Assembly: GCF_022807975.1 (NCBI RefSeq)
Contig: NZ_CP094358.1
Coordinates: 2,728,001 to 2,792,000, forward strand
Length of the DNA stretch: 64,000 nt
From: Abyssalbus ytuae
GTDB lineage: Bacteria; Bacteroidota; Bacteroidia; Flavobacteriales; Flavobacteriaceae
Direction: 5' to 3'
Shown here: positions 51,486 through 59,500 of the stretch, piece after piece
Numbering within the stretch: the stretch's first letter is position 1
How the letters are laid out: each line of letters begins with the position of its first letter
The notes under the pieces: model-generated
Told to the model about the DNA's origin: nothing
Databases searched by the model: none
Seen by the model: the letters and a program-made list of their open reading frames with translations, nothing else
Translations under genes and position numbers: made by a program

Positions 51486-51517
51486 TTTCCAAATTATATA
51501 ACCTATTTGTACTTTTG
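51486..51517 (+). promoter_or_regulatory. Promoter of the dimethylargininase-like gene
   Basis: TACTTTTG (51510-51517) is a perfect Bacteroidota -7 box; TTTC at 51486-51489 stands 20 bases upstream at the -33 place (one mismatch from TTTG). The predicted start point gives a short leader of about 20-25 bases before ATG 51546. Confidence 0.6.
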
Positions 51518-51545
51518 CTCGAACAAAAAAATACGTAGTATTTAT

Positions 51546-52460
51546 ATGTTAAAATTAAATATTAAGAACGAAACATCTCGCCTGCAAGCAGTTTTATTAG
51601 GTATCGCAAAAAGTAATGGACCTGTTCCTACACCGGAGGAGGCATATGACCCTAAATCTAGAGAGCATATTTTGTCAGGAACTTACCCCCATGAAGAGAA
51701 TATGATAAAGGAAATGGAGGCAGTAGTTAAGGTTTTTGAAAAACATAATGTTAAAGTATACAGGCCGGAACTTATTGGAAATTGTAACCAGATTTTTGCC
51801 AGGGACATTGCCTTTGTAATAGATGATATATTTATTAAATCGAACATACTCCCTGACAGGGATAAGGAAATACACGCAATTGATTATTTAATTGAACAAA
51901 TTCCCCCTGATAAGGTAATTACTTTACCGGAAAAAGCACATGTAGAAGGAGGAGATATCATACTCTATAATGATTACATATTTGCAGGAACATACACACG
52001 GGCAGATTATCCGGGATATATAACCGCCAGAACCAATATTCATGCAGTAAAAGAATTAACAAAACTTTTCCCTAATAAAACCGTAAAAGCTTTTGATCTT
52101 AGAAAATCCAATACCAATGCCAGGGAAAATGTACTTCATTTAGACTGTTGTTTTCAGCCTGTAGCACATAACAAGGCTATTATTTATAAAGATGGTTTTT
52201 TAAATAAAACAGATTATTTATGGTTGGTAAACTTTTTTGGAAAAGAAAATGTTTTTGAAATAAATAAAGAAGAAATGTATAATATGTTTAGCAATATATT
52301 TTCCATTTCACCGGAAGTCGTGATTTCAGATAAAAGTTTTGTCCGGCTTAACAATTGGCTAAAAGATCAGGGTATGACCGTAGAAGAAGTATCCTATGCT
52401 GAAATAGGCAAACAGGGAGGTCTTTTAAGATGTAGCACTATGCCTTTGATAAGAGAATGA
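51546..52460 (+). CDS. Dimethylarginine dimethylaminohydrolase / arginine deiminase-type hydrolase
   Basis: 304 residues from ATG 51546; the longer frame from 51507 overlaps the promoter. It belongs to the guanidino-group modifying superfamily: EGGD at 134-137, His198 in LHLDC and catalytic Cys296 in LLRCSTMP. NCNQIFARDIAFV (79-91) is the typical substrate-side loop. Such enzymes hydrolyse methylarginines, arginine or related guanidino compounds to citrulline products. The exact substrate is open; citrulline- or agmatine-related activities are alternatives. Its neighbour putA suggests arginine/proline breakdown. Confidence 0.8.
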   Translation: MLKLNIKNETSRLQAVLLGIAKSNGPVPTPEEAYDPKSREHILSGTYPHEENMIKEMEAVVKVFEKHNVKVYRPELIGNCNQIFARDIAFVIDDIFIKSNILPDRDKEIHAIDYLIEQIPPDKVITLPEKAHVEGGDIILYNDYIFAGTYTRADYPGYITARTNIHAVKELTKLFPNKTVKAFDLRKSNTNARENVLHLDCCFQPVAHNKAIIYKDGFLNKTDYLWLVNFFGKENVFEINKEEMYNMFSNIFSISPEVVISDKSFVRLNNWLKDQGMTVEEVSYAEIGKQGGLLRCSTMPLIRE

Positions 52461-52640
52461 CAATTACATTTTTATTACAAAAAATATTAATAAAGACATA
52501 TTAAAATTATCAATATTATTATTTTATTGAAAAATTTGTCTGATAAAAGTTAATATTTTAAAAGTAATTGTTCTTTGTCCAAGTTTAAAATAAATTTAGT
52601 TCCGCTTTAAAATTAAACATAAATTCAGGTTTATAAAAAG

Positions 52641-52721
52641 TACGTTTATACCAACGTATAAAGGGTGGTTTATAAAAATAAAGCTATATAAACCTCCCTT
52701 AATCACCGTAGTATTTGGTGA
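52641..52721 (+). ncRNA. Structured 5' leader of putA
   Basis: Three consecutive hairpins end 20 bases before the putA ATG. P1: TTTATAC/GTATAAA (52645-52651 with 52656-52662), loop CCAAC-type. P2: AAGGG-t-GGTTTATA (52661-52674) with TATAAACC-t-CCCTT (52687-52700), 12-base loop, 13 pairs around one T-T mismatch. P3: TCACC/GGTGA (52703-52707 with 52717-52721). An upstream GGTTTATA copy (52628-52635) could replace the 5' arm of P2, which would allow two alternative folds. No T run follows, so control of translation or stability is more likely than termination. Confidence 0.55.
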
Positions 52722-52740
52722 GATAAATAGATAATAGCAT

Positions 52741-55700
52741 ATGAATAAAAAAATTACTAAAGAGCAATTGGACAACACAATTGCTTTGGCTCAGGAGCTC
52801 CAAAGTGAAGTTGCTAATGCAAAGGAAAATATTTTTGAAGAAAGAATAGGACCGATTGCAGAACATCCAAAATCTAAAACCTTTCTTATTAAATTGATGG
52901 ACACTGCGTTTCGTTCATCAGATTATAACAGAATAGCGCGATATCTTAATCAGTTGTTTAAAAATCCCGTAGCCTATAAAGGGCTGTTTAAGTGGTATGA
53001 AGGGTTGTTAGTTAGTTTGTATAAACTAGTAGGCAATAAAATGCCTAAAATTAGTATACCTGTTTTTTTATCCCAGATAAAAAAGGTTACTAATTCTATA
53101 GTATTTTATGTGGGGGATGAAAAATTTAATAAACATTCTGACCATCGAAGACAGGAAGGGGTCAAGCTGAATGTAAATTTAATTGGAGAAACTCTTGTGG
53201 GTGAAGGCGAAGCAGAAGAAAGAATAGAAGCGTACAAGAAACTAATAAACGATAAGAATGTTGACTATATCTCAATTAAGATATCTACCATCTATTCCCA
53301 CATTAGTGCAATAGCATATGACCATACCGTAAATAAATTAGTAGAAAGGTTAACAGTTTTATATGATGAAGTTCTAAAAGTTGAAAAGGAATCCGGTACC
53401 ACAAAGTTTATTAATCTGGATATGGAAGAATACCGGGATATGTCCTTAACAGTTGATGCTTTTATACAAACCCTGTCAATTCCCCGGTTTAAAAACCTTC
53501 GGGCAGGTATAGTATTACAAGCCTATATTCCGGATTCGTATAATTATTTACTCAGGTTACAGGAGTGGGCTATAGAAAGAGTTAAAGCAGGAGGAGCTCC
53601 CATAAAGATAAGAATAGTAAAAGGAGCCAATATGGAAATGGAGATGACCGAATCTTCATTGGAAGACTGGCCTCTTGTAACTTTTGAAGAAAAAACACAT
53701 TCTGATGCCAACTATAAAAAAATGCTTCTGCAATTACTCACTGAAGAGTCTTGTAAAGCAGTAAATTTGGGGATAGCATCTCATAATGTATTCGATTTAT
53801 CATTTGCCATTACCCTGGTAAAAGAAAAAAACCTTTCTCAATATGTCGATTTTGAAATGCTGGAAGGTATGGCCAATGCAATGGTTACACAACTTCTTAA
53901 ACATAATATGAATGTATTGCTGTATACCCCCATTGTACATCCTGAAAACTATATAAATGCAATAGCATACCTTGTTAGAAGATTGGATGAAGGAACAGCC
54001 GAAGGGAATTTTCTAAAAGAAAGCCTGGGTTTAAATGTAAATACCAAAAAGTGGGAGGAACTTAAACAGCAGTTTATAACATCGGTGGAATTAATAGAAA
54101 AAATGCCCTCCGCACCTAAAAGACACCAGGATAGAAGTACCGACAAGTACAGTAAACAAATAAATACCTTTCACAACGTACCCAATACCGACTGGATTTT
54201 AAAAGCAAACCAGAATTGGATTCAGGAAGTTAAGAACAGATGGAGTAAACCCACTTCTATTTTTGGTGAAGTGGTTAAAGTTGTGGGTGTAGCCGAAAAA
54301 AACAGAGAGACTATTAGCCAGATAGGATGGAACGGAGAGCAACCCTGGAAATACGAATTGGCAGATGCCGAAGATTATAAAAAAGCCCTGGAAGGCACTT
54401 CCACCTGGTATACATTAACAAACGAACAAAGAATTAATATTTTACGTCAGGCAGCTGTTGAGATAGAAAACTGCAGGGGAGACCTTATTGGGGTAGCCGT
54501 AACAGAACTGGGTAAAATGGTAACAGAAGTAGATGTGGAAGTTTCCGAAGCTATTGACTTTGCCAACTATTACGCATATTCTGTAGAGCAAATGATTAAT
54601 GAGGGTATAGAACCTGTTCCGGGTGGAATAAGCTTAGTGCTATCCCCGTGGAATTTTCCTGTTGCCATACCATGTGGAGGTGTGTTAGCTTCACTTGCCG
54701 CAGGTAAACGGGTTATTTTAAAACCATCACAAAATGCTGCAGCCACAGCCTATTTAATGTGTAACTGTTTATGGAAAGCTGGAATTCCTAAAGATGCATT
54801 ATTGTTTTTACCCGCGCAGGAATCTAATCTGGATGAGTTTTTAACCAACGGGAATGTATTTGATGCAGTTATTTTAACAGGAGGTACCGATACAGCTAAA
54901 TTTTTATTAAACCGAAATCCAAGATTAAATCTGTATGCTGAAACCGGTGGAAAAAATTCAACCATTGTAACTAGTTTATCAGACAAGGAACAAGCTATAA
55001 AAAATGTAGTTAACTCTGCTTTTGGCAATACCGGGCAAAAATGTTCAGCAACATCTTTACTTATACTCGAAAAAGAAGTGTTTGAAAACAAATCCTTCAA
55101 AAAGCTTTTAAAAGATGCAGTTGAAAGTAGGATTGTTGGCAATCCGTGGAATTTTGAAACGCAGGTAGGTCCTTTAGCGGTGCCTGTTTCTGATAAATTA
55201 AAAAAATCTATAGAAACTACTCCAAAAGAACAATGGATGGTAGAACCAAAACTTGAAGGAGATTTTATGCTAAGCCCCGGAGTAAAATGGGGAGTTACCC
55301 CTTCGGATTTTGAATATCAGAATGAGCTTTTCGGCCCTGTTTTATCTGTAATGAAAGCAAATAACCTTGAAGAAGCTGTTAAAACAGCCAATGGAGTTGA
55401 GTATGGCCTTACCAGCGGTTTAGAATCTTTAGACCAAAAAGAAATAGAATACTGGTTAAATAACCTGATGGCAGGTAACTTGTATGTTAATAGGGGCACT
55501 ACAGGAGCTATAGTACAGAGGCAGCCTTTTGGTGGTATGAAAGCCTCATGTTTTGGATTTGGAATGAAAGCAGGAGGGCCAAACTATGTGCTTCAGTTTG
55601 TAAAAGTAAATGAAGATGTTATAATGAAGGAAAATTACCAGCACTGGTATGAAACACACTTCAATAAGGACATAGATTATGTACAGCTCAGGGGTCAGCA

Positions 55701-56106
55701 CAATATTAATGTTTATTTAAAACCAAAGCAAGTAATATTGCTTGTAGATGAAAGTACCTCAAAACAAGATATAAACCTTGTTTTAAAGGCTGCTAAAATA
55801 ATGGGAGTACCGGTAGAAGCATATTCTTTACATGAAGTTCAGCATGCTTCCTTGAAGATAAATAAAATAGATAATTACAATGAACTAGAGTCTAAATTAA
55901 ACCATGATACCGTTATCAGGGCTTTAAATTATGATACACTTCCTGACGATTTCTTAAAAGTTTGTCATTCTAAAGCAATTCATGTATACGGAAACAAACC
56001 CACAGAGAATGGAAGAATTGAGTTTTTAAATTATTTAAACGAACAAAACCGTTCCATAAATTATCACAGATATGGTAATTTAATGGGTATTGGTCCCCAC
56101 CAATAA
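52741..56106 (+). CDS. putA: Bifunctional proline dehydrogenase / pyrroline-5-carboxylate dehydrogenase
   Basis: 1121 residues. The PRODH barrel spans about 90-440 (LNVNLIGETLVGEGEAEER, IRIVKGANMEMEMT, YTPIVHPENYINAIAYLVRR with the two substrate arginines). The P5CDH domain follows (about 500-1000), with SPWNFPVAIPCGGVLASLAA, Glu734 in ETGGKNS and catalytic Cys768 in GQKCSA. A C-terminal ALDH-like domain (about 1005-1121) is typical of trifold PutA. No ribbon-helix-helix repressor domain is present at the N-terminus. Oxidises proline to glutamate with FAD and NAD, channelling the intermediate. Confidence 0.96.
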   Translation: MNKKITKEQLDNTIALAQELQSEVANAKENIFEERIGPIAEHPKSKTFLIKLMDTAFRSSDYNRIARYLNQLFKNPVAYKGLFKWYEGLLVSLYKLVGNKMPKISIPVFLSQIKKVTNSIVFYVGDEKFNKHSDHRRQEGVKLNVNLIGETLVGEGEAEERIEAYKKLINDKNVDYISIKISTIYSHISAIAYDHTVNKLVERLTVLYDEVLKVEKESGTTKFINLDMEEYRDMSLTVDAFIQTLSIPRFKNLRAGIVLQAYIPDSYNYLLRLQEWAIERVKAGGAPIKIRIVKGANMEMEMTESSLEDWPLVTFEEKTHSDANYKKMLLQLLTEESCKAVNLGIASHNVFDLSFAITLVKEKNLSQYVDFEMLEGMANAMVTQLLKHNMNVLLYTPIVHPENYINAIAYLVRRLDEGTAEGNFLKESLGLNVNTKKWEELKQQFITSVELIEKMPSAPKRHQDRSTDKYSKQINTFHNVPNTDWILKANQNWIQEVKNRWSKPTSIFGEVVKVVGVAEKNRETISQIGWNGEQPWKYELADAEDYKKALEGTSTWYTLTNEQRINILRQAAVEIENCRGDLIGVAVTELGKMVTEVDVEVSEAIDFANYYAYSVEQMINEGIEPVPGGISLVLSPWNFPVAIPCGGVLASLAAGKRVILKPSQNAAATAYLMCNCLWKAGIPKDALLFLPAQESNLDEFLTNGNVFDAVILTGGTDTAKFLLNRNPRLNLYAETGGKNSTIVTSLSDKEQAIKNVVNSAFGNTGQKCSATSLLILEKEVFENKSFKKLLKDAVESRIVGNPWNFETQVGPLAVPVSDKLKKSIETTPKEQWMVEPKLEGDFMLSPGVKWGVTPSDFEYQNELFGPVLSVMKANNLEEAVKTANGVEYGLTSGLESLDQKEIEYWLNNLMAGNLYVNRGTTGAIVQRQPFGGMKASCFGFGMKAGGPNYVLQFVKVNEDVIMKENYQHWYETHFNKDIDYVQLRGQHNINVYLKPKQVILLVDESTSKQDINLVLKAAKIMGVPVEAYSLHEVQHASLKINKIDNYNELESKLNHDTVIRALNYDTLPDDFLKVCHSKAIHVYGNKPTENGRIEFLNYLNEQNRSINYHRYGNLMGIGPHQ

Positions 56107-56170
56107 GAAATAAGTTGAGGTAATAAAAAGTAAGCGTTCAGGCTGTTTGCCAAAGGACGAAGGAAATTTT

Positions 56171-56222
56171 TAAAAGGGCACATTCCCGGAAAATCCGGAT
56201 ATAAAGTGTGCTCTTTTTTTAT
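56171..56222 (+). terminator. Terminator after putA
   Basis: AGGGCACA/TGTGCTCT (56175-56182 with 56207-56214, one G-T pair) encloses a second small stem CCGGA/TCCGG (56186-56198) and is followed by seven T. Y-shaped but with normal terminator features. Confidence 0.8.
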
Positions 56223-56550
56223 AGAGTATCTTCAATATCCTTCATGTTTTTAATCATTTCATGGCAACTTCTTCATAAATCATATATCAGGGGTTTATTC
56301 CATATAAAAAACACTCCCTGCTTTACAGAGTATATTCTCAAAGATTAGTATATCCGCTCCATAAAATCAAATATTACAATCATTAATTACTGAAAAAATG
56401 TTGTCCATATTCCTTAAAAAAGCTCCCTAAAAAAGAGTGGATACTTCGTGAAATTTCAAAAAATAAGCAACTAAAATATTTTCGTGGTTATCTATTTAAC
56501 AGAATATGGTTAGAAATTTAACACTTTATACTTATTATTCTTATAAAATG
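56223..56550. other. AT-rich non-coding stretch after putA
   Basis: No ORF, repeat or structured element is seen here. Together with the repeat cluster that follows it makes a 785-base gene-free gap between putA and the HU-like gene. Confidence 0.6.
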
Positions 56551-56755
56551 TAGTTACGAAATAAATATTTCGTAAGCCGAAAATAACAAAAACCTAAGCA
56601 CAAAAGGAAAGATTCCTGCCTAACGCTTAATAAAAACATAGTTACGAAACAAAAAACTTCTAGTTACAAAAATAAAATTCCCTAAGCAGGGAATGAACAT
56701 TTTCTAGTTACAAAAAAAATTTTTGTAAGCACGAAAAAAAATTTCGTAAGCACAA
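56551..56755. repeat. Cluster of palindromic TAGTTAC...GTAAGC repeats
   Basis: TAGTTAC occurs at 56551, 56639, 56661 and 56705; TAAGC follows at 56573, 56595, 56684, 56726 and 56747. Unit 1 (56551-56577) folds with TTACGAAAT/ATTTCGTAA (9 bp, 4-base loop). The unit at 56705-56730 folds with TTACAAAAA/TTTTTGTAA (9 bp, 3-base loop); here the G-C pair of unit 1 is replaced by A-T in both arms. The unit at 56731-56750 has ACGAAA/TTTCGT. A different insert, ATTCCCT/AGGGAAT, lies at 56677-56694. One more TAGTTACGAA is found at 57397. The repeats are downstream of the HU-like gene. Confidence 0.65.
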
Positions 56756-56891
56756 AATTGAAAAATATATGGGTAAAAGCTTTATGGAATGTAAGGGAAA
56801 ACCTTAATAAATTAAGGTGCAGATTTTGAAGATTTTATTGTGAGATTTTTAAAAAGAAGGAAATAAGGGGCAAACGGGAGGGCGTGGCAAG

Positions 56892-57284
56892 CTATGGGGT
56901 GGGAGCTTTATAAAAGCCAAGGGTTTTGAGCATATTTTTTATTTTGCTACCGGGAGTAAACAATACCTTTTGGTTTTTAACCGAATGGGCCGTTACTTCC
57001 TCTGGGGTATCATGGCCATGGCTGCTTATGCTTACCCGCATGGAACCCAGGTCCCCCAGGCGCACTATACGGCCTTCGGCCAGTTCATCGGTGGCTACAT
57101 CTACCAGGGCATAGAGCACGGCACGTACATCGGCACCGCTTACGGTGCTTATTTTCTCAATACGGGTGGTAAGGGCCTCTATATTAGTTTCGCCTGTAGT
57201 AATGCCGGTTGCATAATATTTTTTGGTGCCCCCGCCGGCTACCCCGGGTTGGCCTCTTTCTATTACTTTAAATGGTATACTCAT
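56892..57284 (-). CDS. HU-like (HU_rel) DNA-binding protein
   Basis: 130 residues of the Bacteroidota histone-like HU_rel family (TIGR01201 type): KYYATGITTGETNIEALTTR, SGADVRAVLYALVDVATDEL, EGRIVRLGDLGSMRVSISSH and the C-terminal LFTPGSKIKNMLKTLGFYK. This is the HU fold with an extended C-terminus; expected to bind DNA as a dimer. GC is near 60% over 57001-57120 by hand count, far above the window average, which suggests transfer or strong codon bias. It stands alone with the repeat cluster at its 3' side. Confidence 0.85.
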   Translation of the reverse strand: MSIPFKVIERGQPGVAGGGTKKYYATGITTGETNIEALTTRIEKISTVSGADVRAVLYALVDVATDELAEGRIVRLGDLGSMRVSISSHGHDTPEEVTAHSVKNQKVLFTPGSKIKNMLKTLGFYKAPTP

Positions 57285-57639
57285 AATGGTAAGGTTTTTT
57301 GTTTAACTTGGCCATGAAGATAGTTTTTACTTAAAAAAGGCCAAAAGAACAGGGGTATACAAAAGGTTACAGGATGTGGGAAAATTTACGAATAACTAGT
57401 TACGAAGGACAATTTTTCGATTGAAGATTTATTGATAATCAGGAGAAGAAGAGAGAAAGCAGGAAAAAACCGGGAAAGGAGATGGCAAAAAGTATTTTTC
57501 CTGTTGTTTGGGAGGTCCCTTCCATACTTAGTGAAGAGAAACAGCAGGTAAATTTTGAATATTGGGTTGCAGTACTATTTGGTAATGTTCCCGGTATAAT
57601 AACTAAACTGGCTATATGTTTTTAGCCTTCTTTTTATTT
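57285..57639. other. Gene-free gap between the HU-like gene and the duplicated-domain gene
   Basis: 355 bases without a supportable ORF. It holds one isolated TAGTTACGAA repeat copy at 57397-57406, related to the cluster at 56551. The presumed promoter of the HU-like gene is in the 57285-57400 part, but no clear -7 box was found. Confidence 0.5.
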
Positions 57640-58386
57640 TCAGATTTTATACCGTTTAAATTCCAATCCTGATATCTGACGGTATTGAGGACTTGATGCT
57701 CCATAGAGAGATTTTACATAGGCTTTTACTTTTAATGCTCTGTCAATAAGTCCTTCTTCACTGGTGTAAAGGAGGTTGTTACGTTTTAGGCGGGCATTGC
57801 TCAAGGGTATTTCGGTAGCAGTTGCATTGCTGTTTTTTGCCCTCAGGTCTTCAAACAGTTTTGTGAGTGACATTACCTGCAATTCTGTTTCATTGGGATT
57901 ATATTGTGGTATAGAACTGAGAATATTGATTAATTTTTCAAAATTATCTATGCGGTTGTCAAAGCTTAACCGTGAGGAAGAGCTCTTTTTCGCATCTTTA
58001 CCCTGTTCACTCATTTTTTGTTTTTTTTCTTCGGTTGGTTTGATGGAGGTTTTCCTGCCCTGGATTTTGCGTGCAATTGTAATGGCTTTATCTTTTACTT
58101 CGGGGCTTGCTCCGGTTGCTTTAAGCCCGTTTATTACCCGTGTAATTAATTTGCTTAAAGGTTTGAAGGCAATTTCCCGGGCGGCTATGGCATTATTGTA
58201 AGCGGGTAGTGCGGTGTTTAAGTCATTTACGGTATTCTGCGCATCGGCATATAAAATGGTTAATGCTTTAAGTGTGATACTTATATTTGATGGATTGTAA
58301 TCGGCTCCATACCCAGTGCAAAAGGAAACTAGTTTTGCAAAGTTGGCTACGTTTTTTGCATGGCCTGTTTCAGTTTTTTTACTCAT
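57640..58386 (-). CDS. Lineage-specific helical protein made of two related halves
   Basis: 248 residues, no signal peptide. The N-terminal half (about 10-105: NVANFAKLVSFCTGYGADYN...) and C-terminal half (about 147-245: RIDNFEKLINILSSIPQYNP...) share one pattern: N-F-x-K-L, then Y-N-P, a helix with L-T-x-L, then A-x-x-x-R-x, and a last helix with K-A-x-G-A-S-x-P/Y-G-A-S-S-P. A Lys/Ser/Glu-rich linker (108-140) joins them. The end KSLYGASSPQYRQISGLEFK is a block I recognise from hypothetical flavobacterial proteins. Start context TTACCATTATGAGTA is shared with the HU-like gene. Function unknown. Confidence 0.72.
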   Translation of the reverse strand: MSKKTETGHAKNVANFAKLVSFCTGYGADYNPSNISITLKALTILYADAQNTVNDLNTALPAYNNAIAAREIAFKPLSKLITRVINGLKATGASPEVKDKAITIARKIQGRKTSIKPTEEKKQKMSEQGKDAKKSSSSRLSFDNRIDNFEKLINILSSIPQYNPNETELQVMSLTKLFEDLRAKNSNATATEIPLSNARLKRNNLLYTSEEGLIDRALKVKAYVKSLYGASSPQYRQISGLEFKRYKI

Positions 58387-58769
58387 AATGGTAAAATTTA
58401 AAAGGGTTCTTTTATAAAATATTTATTCGTTTTAAAACACTTGTGTCCGGGTATATATTTATTGAGACAAGCTTTTCCAAACCTTACGTCCAGCTTATTG
58501 TATACCTGGTTTTATTGTTTTACGGGTTAAAACCAATAAAAACATTTTATGTTTATAATAGGAGTTTTGAAATTGGGGTAAGATGGATTTTAGTATTCTT
58601 CCGGTGGTAAATATAGGTATTTTCTTCTTTTTTAAAAAAAGTTAGTGATATTTGAGAATAACACGCCGGATGCAGGCAAATACTTCCAAAGTCATAACTC
58701 TTTAATGACTACCTCGTTATCCAATTTTTATGTCTTGTCAATTCTGCCTTAGGAGTTATATCATAAACA
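58387..58769. other. Gene-free gap upstream of the duplicated-domain gene
   Basis: 383 bases with no supportable ORF, repeat or RNA gene. It must hold the promoter of the minus-strand gene ending at 57640 and the 3' end region of queE; no consensus box or convincing terminator was identified. Confidence 0.5.
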
Positions 58770-59402
58770 TTAAGGAATATTAAGATATTTATGTGTTTGA
58801 AGAGATACTTTCCATTTCGGGTTTTTCATAACATACTCTACAATTTCAGGAATCATTTTTTCGCGTTTGCTCCATTCCGGTTGTAAATACAATATACAAT
58901 CTTTATTTACTTTGGTTGCCTGTTCTTCGGCAAAATCAAAATCACTTCGATTGTATATAATTATTTTCAGTTCATGTGCCTTTTTATAGATTTCCGGGGT
59001 TGGTTTTTTTAATTTTTTTGGGGACAGGCATATCCAGTCCCACTCCCCGGTTAATTTATAGGCTCCGGATGTTTCAATATGTGTTTTAAGTCCTTTTGCC
59101 TTTAATCCGGAAGTAAGAGGCTGCATGTTCCAGCTAAGGGGTTCGCCCCCGGTAACTACTATAGTATCAGAATATTTTGCTGCATTTTCTACAATGTTGT
59201 TTACGTGAGTAGGGGGGTGCAAACCGGCATTCCAACTTTCTTTTACATCGCACCAGTGGCAACCAACATCACAACCGCCTACTCTTATAAAATAAGCTGC
59301 GGTTCCTTTATAATATCCTTCGCCCTGAATGGTATAAAATTCTTCCATTAAAGGAAGCATTTCCCCTTTTTTAACCAACACTGAAACATCTTCTTTAAGC
59401 AT
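58770..59402 (-). CDS. queE: 7-carboxy-7-deazaguanine synthase
   Basis: 210 residues of a radical SAM enzyme. LPLMEEFYTIQGEGYYKG leads to GGCDVGCHWCDVKESW with the CxxxCxxC cluster, then VVTGGEPLSWN and the LSPKKLKKPTPE segment. It converts 6-carboxy-tetrahydropterin to CDG in queuosine (and other 7-deazaguanine) synthesis. The start at 59402 is kept because the sequence MLKEDVSVLVKKGEMLPLMEE follows the usual Flavobacteria pattern; Met15 is an alternative. queC, queD and queF are not nearby. Confidence 0.95.
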   Translation of the reverse strand: MLKEDVSVLVKKGEMLPLMEEFYTIQGEGYYKGTAAYFIRVGGCDVGCHWCDVKESWNAGLHPPTHVNNIVENAAKYSDTIVVTGGEPLSWNMQPLTSGLKAKGLKTHIETSGAYKLTGEWDWICLSPKKLKKPTPEIYKKAHELKIIIYNRSDFDFAEEQATKVNKDCILYLQPEWSKREKMIPEIVEYVMKNPKWKVSLQTHKYLNIP

Positions 59403-59406
59403 GGGC

Positions 59407-59414
59407 CAAAGATA
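59407..59414 (-). promoter_or_regulatory. Candidate -7 box of queE
   Basis: On the minus strand TATCTTTG matches TAnnTTTG perfectly and ends four bases before the queE ATG. If used, the transcript would begin at or next to the start codon and be leaderless. No good -33 TTTG is found at the expected distance. Confidence 0.4.
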
Positions 59415-59500
59415 AACATTGTTTGGGGGTATAACAGATAGTTGGGGGATTTTTTGTGTTGTTTAAAATTACCTTATTTTTATAAAAATTTTAATTGGCA

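Noticed and set aside
56551-56755. CRISPR array or integron attC sites
   Set aside because: Repeat units are imperfect and irregularly spaced with no unique spacers of fixed length, and no cas or integrase gene is near; the core sites GTTRRRY/RYYYAAC are not paired.
56970-57317. 115-codon plus-strand ORF over the HU-like gene
   Set aside because: It is antisense to a well-recognised HU_rel protein and is open because of high GC; no start context or known family.
57776-58201. 141-codon plus-strand ORF over the duplicated-domain gene
   Set aside because: Antisense shadow; the minus-strand product has recognisable conserved blocks and an internal duplication.
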